Source: Thalassobacillus sp. CUG 92003
Lineage (GTDB): Bacteria > Bacillota > Bacilli > Bacillales > Halobacillaceae
Direction of reading: 5' to 3'
DNA: 64,000 nucleotides
NCBI RefSeq assembly: GCF_013618635.1
Contig: NZ_JABLSJ010000001.1
Coordinates: forward strand, 186,001 to 250,000
In this document: piece after piece, positions 53,352 to 62,768 of the stretch
Numbering within the stretch: position 1 is the stretch's first letter
How the letters are laid out: every line of letters starts with the position of its first letter
Notes under the pieces: generated by a model
The model's input: only the letters and a program-made list of their open reading frames with translations
What the model was told of the DNA's origin: nothing
Databases searched by the model: none
Made by a program: the position numbers and the translations under genes

Positions 53352-54293
53352 ATGATTGCCTACATTATTAAACGTCTGCTGATATCGATTCCTGTGCTGT
53401 TTGGCATTTCTGTGCTGGTTTTTTTCATGGTGCGGTTAGTACCCGGGGACACCGTAACCGCCATGCTGGGCAACAGTTATACGCCGGAGCAGGCTGAGGC
53501 CTTGCGGGCCAAATATGGCCTGGATGAACCTCTGATTACGCAGTATGCATTGTGGCTGAAAAATGTCGTGCAAGGGGACTTCGGGTATTCTCAGTTCACG
53601 AATACACCAGTGCTGGAAGCTATCCTGGCCCGTTTACCGATTACGATTGAATTAGCGACGCTCAGTGTCCTCATTGCCATCATCATCGCGATTCCATTAG
53701 GGACGATTGCGGCGATCAGACGAAATAGCAAGTTTGATTATGGCGCGAGCCTGTTTGGGATGCTGGGGATTTCGATTCCGAATTTCTGGTTGGGTACTTT
53801 GATGATTCTTTTCCTATCATTGTATGCAGGCCTTTTTCCCTCAGGTGGATTTGTTGGACTGGCAGAAAGTGTCTGGGGCAACTTGCAGAGTATGATTTTG
53901 CCGGCTATTGCGCTTGGAACGGCTGTTGCGGCGGTAGCCATGCGGATGACACGCTCGTCTATGTTGGAAGTGACGAATCAGGATTATATTAAAATGGCGC
54001 GCGCCAAAGGGGTCTCGAATTCACGACTCATCATCAAGCATGCGTTGAAGAATGCGCTCGTGCCTGTTGTGACCGTGCTTGGTATTCAAACGGGCTACTT
54101 ATTGGGCGGTTCGGTTGTCGTGGAACAGATCTTTGGACTCCCGGGAGTGGGGCAGCTTGCCTTACAAGCGATCACCAACCGCGATTATGCTCTGCTTCAA
54201 GGGACGATACTGTTTATTGGAAGCGCCTTCGTCATCATCAATCTCATTGTCGATATCGTGTACGGGTTTTTGAATCCGCAGATAAGGTACTAA
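53352..54293 (+). CDS. peptide ABC transporter permease (DppB/OppB type)
   Basis: 313 residues from ATG 53352 behind GAAAGGAGAG; the longer frame from 53310 has no site. First segment RLLISIPVLFGISVLVFFMV, then RLVPGDTVTAML with the family DppB N-terminal signature. The EAA-like loop is QDYIKMARAKGVSNSRLIIK. Six hydrophobic segments. Partner of the next gene. Confidence 0.92.
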   Translation: MIAYIIKRLLISIPVLFGISVLVFFMVRLVPGDTVTAMLGNSYTPEQAEALRAKYGLDEPLITQYALWLKNVVQGDFGYSQFTNTPVLEAILARLPITIELATLSVLIAIIIAIPLGTIAAIRRNSKFDYGASLFGMLGISIPNFWLGTLMILFLSLYAGLFPSGGFVGLAESVWGNLQSMILPAIALGTAVAAVAMRMTRSSMLEVTNQDYIKMARAKGVSNSRLIIKHALKNALVPVVTVLGIQTGYLLGGSVVVEQIFGLPGVGQLALQAITNRDYALLQGTILFIGSAFVIINLIVDIVYGFLNPQIRY

Positions 54294-54306
54294 GGAGGTA
54301 GGAAGC

Positions 54307-55146
54307 ATGAACGATATATGGTATCAATTTAAGAAAAATAAAATCGCCATGTTCGGCCTAATCATGATCAGCATCTTCATCCTATCGGCTATCGTGGCGC
54401 CGATTCTTGCCCCTTATGATCCGTACAAAATGTCGGGCGGCGAGTCCTTGGCAGGTCCGAGTCTGGCTCATTGGCTAGGAACCGATCAATTTGGCCGTGA
54501 CATTCTCAGCCGGATCATTTACGGGACCCGGATTTCATTGCAAGTCGGCATCATTTCTGTCGGGATTTCGCTCGTCGCCGGAACGATCATCGGCGTGGTG
54601 GCGGCCTATTATGGCAAATGGGTGGATCACGTGTTATCGCGCTTGACGGATGTGATGTTCTCATTTCCGGATATCCTGCTTGCCTTAGTGATCATGGCCA
54701 TCTTAGGGCCGAGCTTGACCAACCTGATGATTGCGATAGGCATCGTCTATACGCCGATATTTGCGCGAATTGCACGCGGGTCGGTGCTTACGATCAAACA
54801 TTCGCTCTACATTGATGCGGCGAAGTCGATGGGCATCAGCAATGTGAAAATCATGTGGAAGCATATTTTGCCTAATAGTATGGCCCCGCTGATTGTGCAA
54901 GTTACCTTGTCGTTCGCGTTTGCCATTCTTGCTGAAGCTGCTTTAAGCTTTCTCGGTTTGGGCGTCTCCCCGGATACACCGTCGTGGGGGATCATGCTGA
55001 GTGAGGGGAAAAACTGGATGGAATCCGCCTGGTGGATTGCAGTCTTTCCGGGGATTGCCATCACGATGGCGGTCTTTAGCTTTAATGTCATGGGGGACGG
55101 GCTGCGCGATGCCTTAGATCCGAAATTGAAAAATGAATCCTCCTGA
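54307..55146 (+). CDS. peptide ABC transporter permease (DppC/OppC type)
   Basis: 279 residues, AAGGAGG before ATG 54307. KKNKIAMFGLIMISIFILSA is the first segment, then HWLGTDQFGRDILSRIIYGT, a DppC-type signature. The coupling loop is LYIDAAKSMGISNVKIMWKH, followed by ILPNSMAPLIV. Forms the pore with the preceding permease. Confidence 0.92.
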   Translation: MNDIWYQFKKNKIAMFGLIMISIFILSAIVAPILAPYDPYKMSGGESLAGPSLAHWLGTDQFGRDILSRIIYGTRISLQVGIISVGISLVAGTIIGVVAAYYGKWVDHVLSRLTDVMFSFPDILLALVIMAILGPSLTNLMIAIGIVYTPIFARIARGSVLTIKHSLYIDAAKSMGISNVKIMWKHILPNSMAPLIVQVTLSFAFAILAEAALSFLGLGVSPDTPSWGIMLSEGKNWMESAWWIAVFPGIAITMAVFSFNVMGDGLRDALDPKLKNESS

Positions 55147-55181
55147 AGTTAAGACGTGCAAGGGGAGAAAGGAGTCAGCTC

Positions 55182-56210
55182 ATGTCTGAATATATCATGG
55201 AAGTGAACGATTTGAAGACCCACTTTCATACCAAACAAGGGATCGTCAAAGCCGTCGATGGCGTCAATTTGCGGATAAAACCTGGCGAAATACTGGCGGT
55301 CGTCGGTGAATCAGGCTGTGGCAAAAGCGTCACCTCTCAGTCGATCATGCGTATTGTCGGTCAGAAAAAAAGCGAACAGCTGAGCGGGGAAGTCTTTTAC
55401 CATGGTGAGGATTTACTGCAGAAAACAGAAGCGGAGATGAGGAAGATCCGCGGGAAGCATATTTCGATGGTATTCCAGGATCCGATGACCTCGTTGAACC
55501 CGGCGTATAACGTGGGCACCCAAATTGCCGAAATGCCGCAAATCCATGAAAACAAGCCAAAAAAAGCGGCATGGCAGCGGGCCGTTGAAATGTTGAAGAA
55601 AGTCGGCATTCCTTCCCCTGATAAGCGTGCGTCCCAGTACCCCCATCAATACAGCGGGGGCATGCGGCAGCGCGGGGTCATTGCGATGTCACTTTCCTGC
55701 GACCCCGATTTGATTATCGCTGACGAACCGACGACGGCACTCGATGTGACGATTCAAGCCCAGGTGCTGGATTTGTTACGCCGGCTCCGTGATGAGACCG
55801 GAACTGCGATCATGTTAGTTACGCATGACCTCGGCGTTGTGGCTGAGCTGTGTGATCGGGTGGCGGTCATGTATGCCGGAAAAATCGTCGAAGAAGGAAC
55901 GAGCGAAGACATTTTTGACCGGCCGAAACACCCGTATACGCAAGGGTTGTTGCATTCTGTTCCGCGTCCCGGGCATGCCGAGAGACTGCAGCCGATTGAA
56001 GGGCAGCCGCCGAGCTTGCACGATTTGCCTGAAGGCTGTCGCTTTGCCGACCGTTGCCCTTTCGTGATGGAGCAATGCCGCAACGAGCAGCCAGATCTGT
56101 TAACGACCGAAACCCCGGGCCATACCGTAGCCTGTTGGCTGGAAAAGGAGGGAGTCGAGGATGACAACCGAAGAACTCGTCCGCGTCAGCAACCTGAAGA
56201 AACATTTTAA
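55182..56210 (+). CDS. peptide ABC transporter ATPase (DppD/OppD type)
   Basis: 342 residues, GAAAGGAG before ATG 55182. Walker A GESGCGKSVTS, Q-loop VFQDPMTSLNPAYN, signature YSGGMRQRGVIAMSLS, Walker B LIIADEPTTALDV, H-loop VTHDLGVVAEL. The C-terminal oligopeptide-transporter extension has the CRFADRCPF and EQCRNEQPD cysteines that bind an iron-sulfur cluster in relatives. Overlaps the next ATPase gene by 50 bp. Confidence 0.92.
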   Translation: MSEYIMEVNDLKTHFHTKQGIVKAVDGVNLRIKPGEILAVVGESGCGKSVTSQSIMRIVGQKKSEQLSGEVFYHGEDLLQKTEAEMRKIRGKHISMVFQDPMTSLNPAYNVGTQIAEMPQIHENKPKKAAWQRAVEMLKKVGIPSPDKRASQYPHQYSGGMRQRGVIAMSLSCDPDLIIADEPTTALDVTIQAQVLDLLRRLRDETGTAIMLVTHDLGVVAELCDRVAVMYAGKIVEEGTSEDIFDRPKHPYTQGLLHSVPRPGHAERLQPIEGQPPSLHDLPEGCRFADRCPFVMEQCRNEQPDLLTTETPGHTVACWLEKEGVEDDNRRTRPRQQPEETF

Positions 56211-57119
56211 CGTCTCCAATGGCCTTTTACAGAAGAAAAGTGTGGTAAGGGCTGTCGACGGGCTGGATTTCTCCGTATATAAAGGAGAGACACTGGGGAT
56301 CGTCGGCGAGTCGGGGTGCGGGAAGTCCACGACCGGCCGCCTCTTGATGAACCTGGTGGATGCCACCGAAGGACATATGTATTTTGAAGGCGAAGATATG
56401 AACGCTTGGGATAAGCAAAAACTGAAGCAGCGCAGACGGGACTTCCAAATGATTTTCCAGGATCCCTATGCATCGTTAAATCCGCGGATGGTGGTGGAAG
56501 AACTCATCGAAGAGCCGCTGACGACAACGCAGATGAGCAAACAAGAGCGGAAAGCCCGTGTAAAACAGCTATTGAAGGATGTCGGCATTCCAGAAGATTA
56601 TCGACGCCGGTACCCGCATGAATTTTCCGGAGGACAACGCCAGCGGATCGGCATCGCCCGCGCTCTGGCTTTGAAGCCGAAATTCATCGTGGCAGATGAG
56701 CCTGTCGCTGCGCTCGATGTCTCCATCCAGGCTCAAATCATCAACCTGCTGATCGATCTGCAACAAGAATATGATTTCACGTATTTATCGCGCATGATTT
56801 AAGTGTCGTCCAGTATATCAGCGACCGGGTCGGCGTCATGTATTTAGGGAAAATGGTAGAATTAAGTGACAGCGATGAGTTATATAAAAATCCGTTACAC
56901 CCTTATACGCAGGCATTGCTTTCCTCATTGCCTGTACCGGATATTCATCATGAAAAGGATCGTGTCCTGCTCGAAGGGGAAATTCCAAGCCCCGACGACC
57001 CACCAAGCGGATGCCCGTTTCACACGCGGTGTCCCATTGCACAGGACTATTGCAAACACGAAATGCCGGCATTCAGAGAGATTACTAAAGGCCATTATGT
57101 GGCTTGTCATGAGGTGTAA
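56161..57119 (+). pseudogene. peptide ABC transporter ATPase (DppF/OppF type), frameshifted by a 4-bp deletion
   Basis: ATG 56161. Walker A GESGCGKSTTGRLL, signature FSGGQRQRIGIARAL and Walker B FIVADEPVAALDVS are intact in the first frame. That frame then ends at 56802 after DFTYLSRMI. The expected DFTYLFIAHDLSVVQYISDR requires TTTATTTA where only one TTTA remains (about 56784-56787). The rest, DRVGVMYLGKMVELSD and the cysteine-rich tail CPFHTRCPIAQDYC, follows in another frame to 57119. The loss falls exactly at the H-loop, so the truncated protein should be inactive unless frameshifting or an error in the sequence rescues it. Confidence 0.85.
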
Positions 57120-57122
57120 ATA

Positions 57123-57779
57123 ATGACTTTTTCGATAATCGCGAGATGTAAGGAAACAGGCAAATTCGGGGCAGCCGTCTCCACATGCTTCCCGGGCGTA
57201 GGCGCGCATTCGCCTCATATTGAAGCAGGTACCGGAGCTGTCATCACCCAGGGGTGGGTGAACCCGCCTTTGGGCCAGGAAGGGTTGAACTACCTGAAAA
57301 AAGGCTATACGGCGAACGATACGTTGAACCATTTGTTGATCCATGACCCGGGAAAAGAATTGCGGCAAGTCGCTGTAATGGATCAATTCGGGAATTGCAG
57401 TGCCTATACCGGTGTGGAGAATGATGCATACAAAGGCCACATCATCGGCGATCAATGGTCGGTCCACGGCAACCTGTTGACCGGACCGGACGTATTGGAA
57501 GCCATGGCTGACGCTTACCAACAAGCGGCAGGTCCGATCGAAGTCAGGTTATTAGAAGCGCTCAAAGCAGGCGACGAAGCCGGCGGGGAAATCCGCGGCA
57601 AACAGTCGGCCGTCATTAAAGTGGTGGATATCGATCAGTTTCCTTATGTCGACTTCCGCGTTGATGACCATGAGGAACCTGTCCAGGAATTGCGGCGTAT
57701 TTATGAAAAAAACAAATCTGTGCTCATTGAACGCTATTATGAGTGGGTAGATGCGGTAAAGCAGGGGATAATCTTATAG
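57123..57779 (+). CDS. DUF1028 (Ntn-hydrolase-like) protein
   Basis: 218 residues, GAGGTG 7 bp before ATG 57123. DUF1028 core: MTFSIIARCKETGKFGAAV, STCFPGVGAHSPHIEAG, GAVITQGWVNPPLGQEGLNY, VHGNLLTGPDVLEAM and LKAGDEAGGEIRGKQSA. The family has an Ntn-hydrolase-like fold near gamma-glutamyltransferases and proteasome subunits. It commonly appears beside peptide transporters or amidohydrolases. Likely hydrolyses an amide or peptide bond of the imported compound. Confidence 0.87.
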   Translation: MTFSIIARCKETGKFGAAVSTCFPGVGAHSPHIEAGTGAVITQGWVNPPLGQEGLNYLKKGYTANDTLNHLLIHDPGKELRQVAVMDQFGNCSAYTGVENDAYKGHIIGDQWSVHGNLLTGPDVLEAMADAYQQAAGPIEVRLLEALKAGDEAGGEIRGKQSAVIKVVDIDQFPYVDFRVDDHEEPVQELRRIYEKNKSVLIERYYEWVDAVKQGIIL

Positions 57780-57807
57780 AGGCTCGACTATCATTTGGGG
57801 TGAAAAG

Positions 57808-59931
57808 ATGCAGCAAACGATTTTGAACACCTTAAAAGACCGCTACCAGCAGCAATCGATCTGTATTGTCCAAAACGATTATAAACGGATACTCGCAAGC
57901 GATCAGACCATGTCGCTGCATGCCTTGTATCAGCTTCCCCTTCAGGCTTCTCAGACGTGGCTGCGCCTCAGCCCGCAAGAAGTCGTTTTTCCCTATACGG
58001 ATTTTTTCATCTGGATGCAGGGAGAGGCAAGCTTTGACGAGACAGAAGCCTATCAATTTTTTCAGGATCAGGAAATGTGGATCAACCTGCTGCTCGACTA
58101 CGATCACAAGAAACAGGACGATGAGTTCCTCTATTTACTCATGCACACAGCCAAAACGCTGGCATCCGAAATGTATCAGGATGACATTTTGGAAGTTGTC
58201 ATCCAATCGGTCGTCGAAGCGGTCCAATTTGCCGACACCGGCTTCTTATTTTTATACGACAGTCAAATCGAAAAACTGTTAGTCCAGGCGGCCATCGGGT
58301 TCCGGGAAGAAAGTTATAAAAAGACCCGCCTGAAAACGGGTGAAGGCGTGAGTGGACGCGTTTTTGAAAAAGGGGAACCGATCATCATCAACGGAAAAAA
58401 CGATATCCGTCAGGCTATGAACAACATGTCGCCGACTAATCATCGGTACTATGTGGAAGCGATCGAGCACAGGCAGGAACGGTACCCTGATTGTATGATG
58501 TCCGTGCCCTTACGCTTTCAACATGAAACCATCGGCGTGTTAACCATCGACAGCTTTGAAGCCAACGCTTTTTTTACGGATAGCGATCTGCTGCTATTAG
58601 AAACGCTTGCGGACCACGTCGCCATCGTCATTACGCATGCTCGCCTATATAAAAATGAACGGAAAAAACGCGAGGCATTCGAACAGACGCTGCAGGCACT
58701 GCGCCAAGAACACGAACGAATGCAGCGCACGACCGACTTCCACCATCGTTTAACGAATATCGCGGCACGAGGTGAAGGGGCCGAAGCCATCGTCAACACG
58801 TTGAAACAGACCGTGCCATCGCCGTTCATTATTTATGATGCGCTCTTGCAGCCGTATTATATGACAGAAGTGGCAGAAACCAAGTCACTTCCACCGAGAT
58901 TTTTGCACCATCCACGCGTTCAGGACGTCATGAAAACCCATAAGTGGCAGATAATCCCGCTCCAGGAGGAAAAACTGATCGTCCTGCCCATCATCGGGGT
59001 CGAGTCCATCTGGGGCTTTATGTGTGTCTGGACCGAAGAAGATCAATTAGCTAAAAATGATATTGTGCTGTTCGAGTACGGCGCAACCGTCTTATCATTG
59101 GAACTTACGAAAGAAGAAGCCATCCAGGAAGCGGAATTGCGTGCCAAAGGCGAATTGGTGGAAGGCATTTTGTCAGGCCAGTCCCCGAGCATGCTGGAAG
59201 TTCAGGCCTCCAACCTCGGCCTTGATTTATCCGACTATTACGTTATGATCTTAGGCAGGCTCCCATCCGATGGCGCAGAAGGCATGATGCCGGAACATAT
59301 TAAACGCAGCAGAAGAGAAGCCGTGCAATTTTTAGAAAACGAAGTGAAGAAGCGGGACATGAACGGGATCATCTCAATGAATCGATCCTACATATTTGCG
59401 ATGATCAGTTTTTCAGAACAAGCTGGGAAGGCGAACGCCCGCGACCAAATGAAAGCATTCGCAGACACGTTAAATGCCATGACCCTCCCGATCCAGCTTG
59501 GCATCGGGCGCGTGTATAAGCATTTGTCGAACGTCAATCAATCGTATGTTGACGCCGAGAAATGTCTGGAACTGCTCGGTCATAATACGGATCAGCGTGT
59601 CATCAGTTTTATTAATGCCGGGATTTACCGGTTCTTGCTTCAGCATAGCAACGAAGAATTGCGTCTGTTCATCGAGGACATCCTCGGCCCGTTGCTGCAG
59701 TATGACGAAAAGAAAAATGGCGAGCTCATGAAGACATTGGCCGCATATGTCAAGTATGACAAGGATTTAAAAACTATCACGGACGCATTGAACATTCACC
59801 ATAACACCCTTTATTATCGGGTGAACCGGATCCAAGACATCTTAGACATGGACGTCACGAACACCGATGAATGGTTCAATGTCCAATTGGCCTACCATGT
59901 GTATCAATTTCTCAACAACCACAACCGGTAG
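57808..59931 (+). CDS. GAF-domain PucR/CdaR-type transcriptional regulator
   Basis: 707 residues, GGGGTG before ATG 57808. Residues about 115-285 form a GAF sensor (TGFLFLYDSQIEKLLVQAAI, GEGVSGRVFEKGEPIIING, GVLTIDSFEANAFF). A second sensor-like part covers about 300-430, and a CdaR-type degenerate GGDEF domain about 440-600 (GRVYKHLSNVNQSYVDAEKC). The PucR C-terminal HTH is at about 650-700 (LNIHHNTLYYRVNRIQDIL). Such regulators respond to metabolites and control adjacent catabolic operons; it lies inside the peptide operon, so feedback control is likely. Confidence 0.87.
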   Translation: MQQTILNTLKDRYQQQSICIVQNDYKRILASDQTMSLHALYQLPLQASQTWLRLSPQEVVFPYTDFFIWMQGEASFDETEAYQFFQDQEMWINLLLDYDHKKQDDEFLYLLMHTAKTLASEMYQDDILEVVIQSVVEAVQFADTGFLFLYDSQIEKLLVQAAIGFREESYKKTRLKTGEGVSGRVFEKGEPIIINGKNDIRQAMNNMSPTNHRYYVEAIEHRQERYPDCMMSVPLRFQHETIGVLTIDSFEANAFFTDSDLLLLETLADHVAIVITHARLYKNERKKREAFEQTLQALRQEHERMQRTTDFHHRLTNIAARGEGAEAIVNTLKQTVPSPFIIYDALLQPYYMTEVAETKSLPPRFLHHPRVQDVMKTHKWQIIPLQEEKLIVLPIIGVESIWGFMCVWTEEDQLAKNDIVLFEYGATVLSLELTKEEAIQEAELRAKGELVEGILSGQSPSMLEVQASNLGLDLSDYYVMILGRLPSDGAEGMMPEHIKRSRREAVQFLENEVKKRDMNGIISMNRSYIFAMISFSEQAGKANARDQMKAFADTLNAMTLPIQLGIGRVYKHLSNVNQSYVDAEKCLELLGHNTDQRVISFINAGIYRFLLQHSNEELRLFIEDILGPLLQYDEKKNGELMKTLAAYVKYDKDLKTITDALNIHHNTLYYRVNRIQDILDMDVTNTDEWFNVQLAYHVYQFLNNHNR

Positions 59932-59945
59932 AAAGGATGACAAAC

Positions 59946-61097
59946 ATGCTAGCTATCATTAACGCCACAATCGCAACAGCCGATAAACCGCTTCAGGAAA
60001 ACATCGTCATCATCATCGCAAACGGAAAAATAAAAGCAGTCGGACCTCAAGCTCAACTCGATACCAGTCCATGCGACGACATCATCGACGCTGCCGGCCG
60101 CGTGATCACCCCGGGATGGATTGATACCCATACACACCTCGGCATTGATGAAGAAGGCATCGCCTGGGAGGGTTCCGATTTTAATGAAATTTCCGACCCC
60201 ATTACCCCGCACATGCGCGCCATCGATGGCATCAACCCATTCGATCAAGGCTTTCACGATGCAGCCCGCGCCGGCATTACTACAGTCCAAGTCCTGCCCG
60301 GCAGCGCCAATGTGATCGGTGGCATCACCGCCATCGTCAAAGTCAAACCGAATCATGTGCTCTCTGACATCATCATCAACGAAGTAGCCGGATTGAAAAT
60401 GGCCCTGGGTGAAAATCCGAAAAATTTTCACGGTAAAAACGGCAAAGCTCCTATGACACGGATGGGCATCGCCGCCTTGATCAGAGATGCCCTGGTCGAC
60501 GCTCAAAACGCTCATGGTTCGCAGCACGAACGCAACTTGAAACGCGAAGCGCTCAGCAAAGCCATCAAACAAGAGATCCCCGTCTGCATCCATGCCCATC
60601 GCGCCGACGACATCATGACCGCCATCCGGCTGACCGAAGAATTCGACCTCGACCTCCATATCGAGCACGTCACAGAAGGATATCTCATCGCAGAAACCCT
60701 CGCCACCTACAAGGATAAGGTGAAGTTCTCACTCGGACCCACCCTGTCCAGCCGAAAAAAAGTCGAACTGAACCAACTCACCTGGGATGCCTACCGAACC
60801 TTCGCCGAGCACCACATCCCCTTTTCGACCATAACCGATCACCCCGTGGTCCCCATTAACCAGCTGCAAACCTCCCTGCAGCAAGCCATTGCCCACGGCC
60901 TGGATCCCCAGACCGCCCTGAAAAGCGTAACCACGTATGCAGCTGATATTCTTAATCTATCGGCCACGAAAGGTGACATTACCACAGGGAAAGATGCCGA
61001 CCTCGTCATGTGGAACCGCCATCCTTTAACAGAAAATGGGCAGGCTGTGTTAACGATGACAGAAGGGGAGGTCGTCTACCGAAGTGAGTCGCTGTAA
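59946..61097 (+). CDS. amidohydrolase (imidazolonepropionase-like)
   Basis: 383 residues from ATG 59946 (GAAAGGATGA upstream). Metal-binding HTHLG with H62 and H64 in TPGWIDTHTHLGIDEEG. HAHRADDIMTAIRLTEE, HIEHVTEGYLIAE and ITDHPVVPI supply the remaining His and Asp ligands. The C-terminal strand GKDADLVMWNRHPL is typical. Members hydrolyse cyclic amides, dipeptides (Xaa-Pro or Xaa-Arg) or imidazolones. Last gene of the operon with a terminator just behind it, so it should act on the product of peptide import. Confidence 0.88.
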   Translation: MLAIINATIATADKPLQENIVIIIANGKIKAVGPQAQLDTSPCDDIIDAAGRVITPGWIDTHTHLGIDEEGIAWEGSDFNEISDPITPHMRAIDGINPFDQGFHDAARAGITTVQVLPGSANVIGGITAIVKVKPNHVLSDIIINEVAGLKMALGENPKNFHGKNGKAPMTRMGIAALIRDALVDAQNAHGSQHERNLKREALSKAIKQEIPVCIHAHRADDIMTAIRLTEEFDLDLHIEHVTEGYLIAETLATYKDKVKFSLGPTLSSRKKVELNQLTWDAYRTFAEHHIPFSTITDHPVVPINQLQTSLQQAIAHGLDPQTALKSVTTYAADILNLSATKGDITTGKDADLVMWNRHPLTENGQAVLTMTEGEVVYRSESL

Positions 61098-61102
61098 CGA
61101 TG

Positions 61103-61130
61103 AAAAATCCCATTGGAGTGGGATTTTTTT
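61103..61130 (+). terminator. terminator of the peptide operon
   Basis: AAAAATCCCA and TGGGATTTTT around TTGGAG, with a T7 tract, 5 bp past the stop. Confidence 0.9.
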
Positions 61131-61179
61131 ATGGGCATTAAACGGGTTTTCGAGCGATGAACTTGAATAAGCATGACGC

Positions 61180-61565
61180 GGGGAGTTTACATTCCAATCC
61201 AGACCAAATACAAGTCAAATCATGTTAAATACGATCCCTCAGGCCAACTTACCGATCCTGACGCTTCATCCCTGATTGCTGGACTCTGGCTTTCGAGCCG
61301 AAATGAGCGGATTACAAGCTAGAATTTCAGGATGCGTTCCAAATCAAGCCAGATACATGCCAAACCAAGATCCAGAGCTAGCTTACATGCCGAATTTGTG
61401 GGTTTTCAATCCAAATCAGCGTGACACCGAGCCAGTTTGCGCCCTCACCAAGCCGGATGCTGAAATTTTCATGCCAAAAACCCGGACTTATATGCCGCGG
61501 GAGATTTACATTTCAAAGGAGACCACATACAAGCCAAATCAAGTCAAATACAATCCGGAAAAAAT
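61180..61565. repeat. CC(A/G)AA-family 21-bp repeat array
   Basis: Units such as TACATGCCAAAC, TACATGCCGAAT, TTCAATCCAAAT, ACCGAGCCAG, TTCATGCCAAAA, TATATGCCGCGG, TACAAGCCAAAT follow each other at about 21 bp. The frame from 61276 is open for 101 codons and reads as heptads with proline (AYMPNLW, FNPNQRD, FMPKTRT), but no ribosome binding site precedes it and the other arrays carry stops, so I treat it as non-coding. Confidence 0.75.
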
Positions 61566-61649
61566 GAGAGTAGCGTGTTAAGCGAAAATACAGCGGGTAA
61601 TATCAGCAATTTTGTAGATGCTATGAAAAAAGAAATGGAGGACACGAAG

Positions 61650-61781
61650 ATGAATCAGTTTGAAGGATATAATGCTGCATCTCTATCACAGGAGTTAATC
61701 AAAGAAATCCAGCAGCTCGAGCAGCAAATGAAGAATGAAACATCTGAGGATATTATCATTATTGCATACTCGCAAAAATAA
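61650..61781 (+). CDS. small acidic protein, unknown
   Basis: 43 residues; the ATG at 61650 lies 8 bp after GGAGG. The chain is helical and charged (LSQELIKEIQQLEQQMKNE) with the hydrophobic tail IIIIAY. An in-frame upstream extension from 61575 is possible. Could be a short peptide akin to a signalling or toxin-type leader, but there is no processing or transport partner. Confidence 0.45.
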   Translation: MNQFEGYNAASLSQELIKEIQQLEQQMKNETSEDIIIIAYSQK

Positions 61782-61889
61782 ATTAAGAGTTGATATTCCT
61801 AGAGCTGACTGTTCGTATTCGTTATTTATAGGTGCGAAAGTTGAGTATGTTAGTAATCACCCCAAATTCACGGACTAACTTAGAAGCTA

Positions 61890-62185
61890 GCAAGGTTTGG
61901 TTACTGGCACTCAAAGAAAATACACGCCGCTAGTGAGCCTTTCGAGCCAAAGCTCTGATAAATCCCACAGCCGTGGGATTTTTTTATTGTATTATTTCGG
62001 TTTCCGTGCCAAAACGAGGGATAACAAGTCGGGAAACCTATTTTCGCTCCAATTCCATTCACATTCAATCCAAACCTCGATCTGCTCTCTGCTTACGCGC
62101 CAGGTTTACACCTTTTCGTGCCAATCCATCTCTAATACAAGTCGTCCTCGCTGGCACCCTTTCAAATTACATAAACCCTCAATTA
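61890..62185. repeat. CC(A/G)AA-like repeats with a central hairpin
   Basis: TTCGAGCCAAAG, TTCCGTGCCAAAA, TTCAATCCAAAC, TTACGCGCCAGG and TTCGTGCCAATC recur irregularly. The hairpin AAATCCCAC/GTGGGATTT (61960-61981) followed by T5 sits in the middle and belongs to the same hairpin family found in the 50578 blocks. No accepted gene in 61782-62300. Confidence 0.55.
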
Positions 62186-62300
62186 AAGGAAAATCGCCCT
62201 GGCAACAAGGGGTTGCAGGGCTTTGCAACTACAGGTATCTTTACTTTTAGCACCCGTCATTACAAAATGGAGTATAGCTTATAGGAAGGTGAATGCTGAT

Positions 62301-62750
62301 ATGGATTTTGGTGAGAAGTTAAAGAGTGAGCGGAAAAAGCAAGGCTGGTCTCAGGAAAAATTTGCGGAAAAACTTTATGTGAGTCGACAGTCTGTATCCA
62401 AATGGGAAAACGGGCAGAATTATCCGAGCATTGAAATCATTATCATGGTAAGTGATCTTTTAGGTTTAACCATTGATGAACTTTTAAGGAGTGATGAGGA
62501 ATTGAAGGAGAAAGTCATTAGAGATAGTAAACAATTGGCCTATCCGCGATTAAAATTCATGTTTGATGTCGTGTTCTTATTCGGGTTTGCATTTTTAGCG
62601 ATTAAGATCGGAATATTACTGTTAAATAATTTTACGGGAGTTGACATTCCCATCAGTGGGTCGTTTGTCTGGAATTTCGGTTCTTTATTTTTAATGCTTG
62701 TTGGAGGGATTGGCTCAGGTATTGTCAAAGATAAGTACAAAGAGGAGTGA
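62301..62750 (+). CDS. XRE-family regulator with membrane-spanning C terminus
   Basis: 149 residues from ATG 62301; the site GGAAGG is 12 bp upstream. HTH_3 domain at 1-60: GEKLKSERKKQGWSQEKFAE, then VSRQSVSKWENGQNYPSIEI, and ISD-like LLGLTIDELLRSDEE. Two hydrophobic segments follow (FMFDVVFLFGFAFLAIKIGI and FGSLFLMLVGGIGSGIV). This HTH-plus-membrane layout is common in Firmicutes and suggests a membrane-anchored sensor or immunity-type regulator. Target unknown. Confidence 0.82.
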   Translation: MDFGEKLKSERKKQGWSQEKFAEKLYVSRQSVSKWENGQNYPSIEIIIMVSDLLGLTIDELLRSDEELKEKVIRDSKQLAYPRLKFMFDVVFLFGFAFLAIKIGILLLNNFTGVDIPISGSFVWNFGSLFLMLVGGIGSGIVKDKYKEE

Positions 62751-62768
62751 GTCGGGGAGGTTTTTACG

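Noticed and set aside
59949-60668. 239-codon minus-strand frame
   Set aside because: Antisense to the amidohydrolase, whose metal-binding motifs are clear; a by-product of codon bias.
61276-61581. 101-codon frame over the repeat array as a gene
   Set aside because: No ribosome binding site and the same repeats elsewhere contain stops; kept only as a finding to test.
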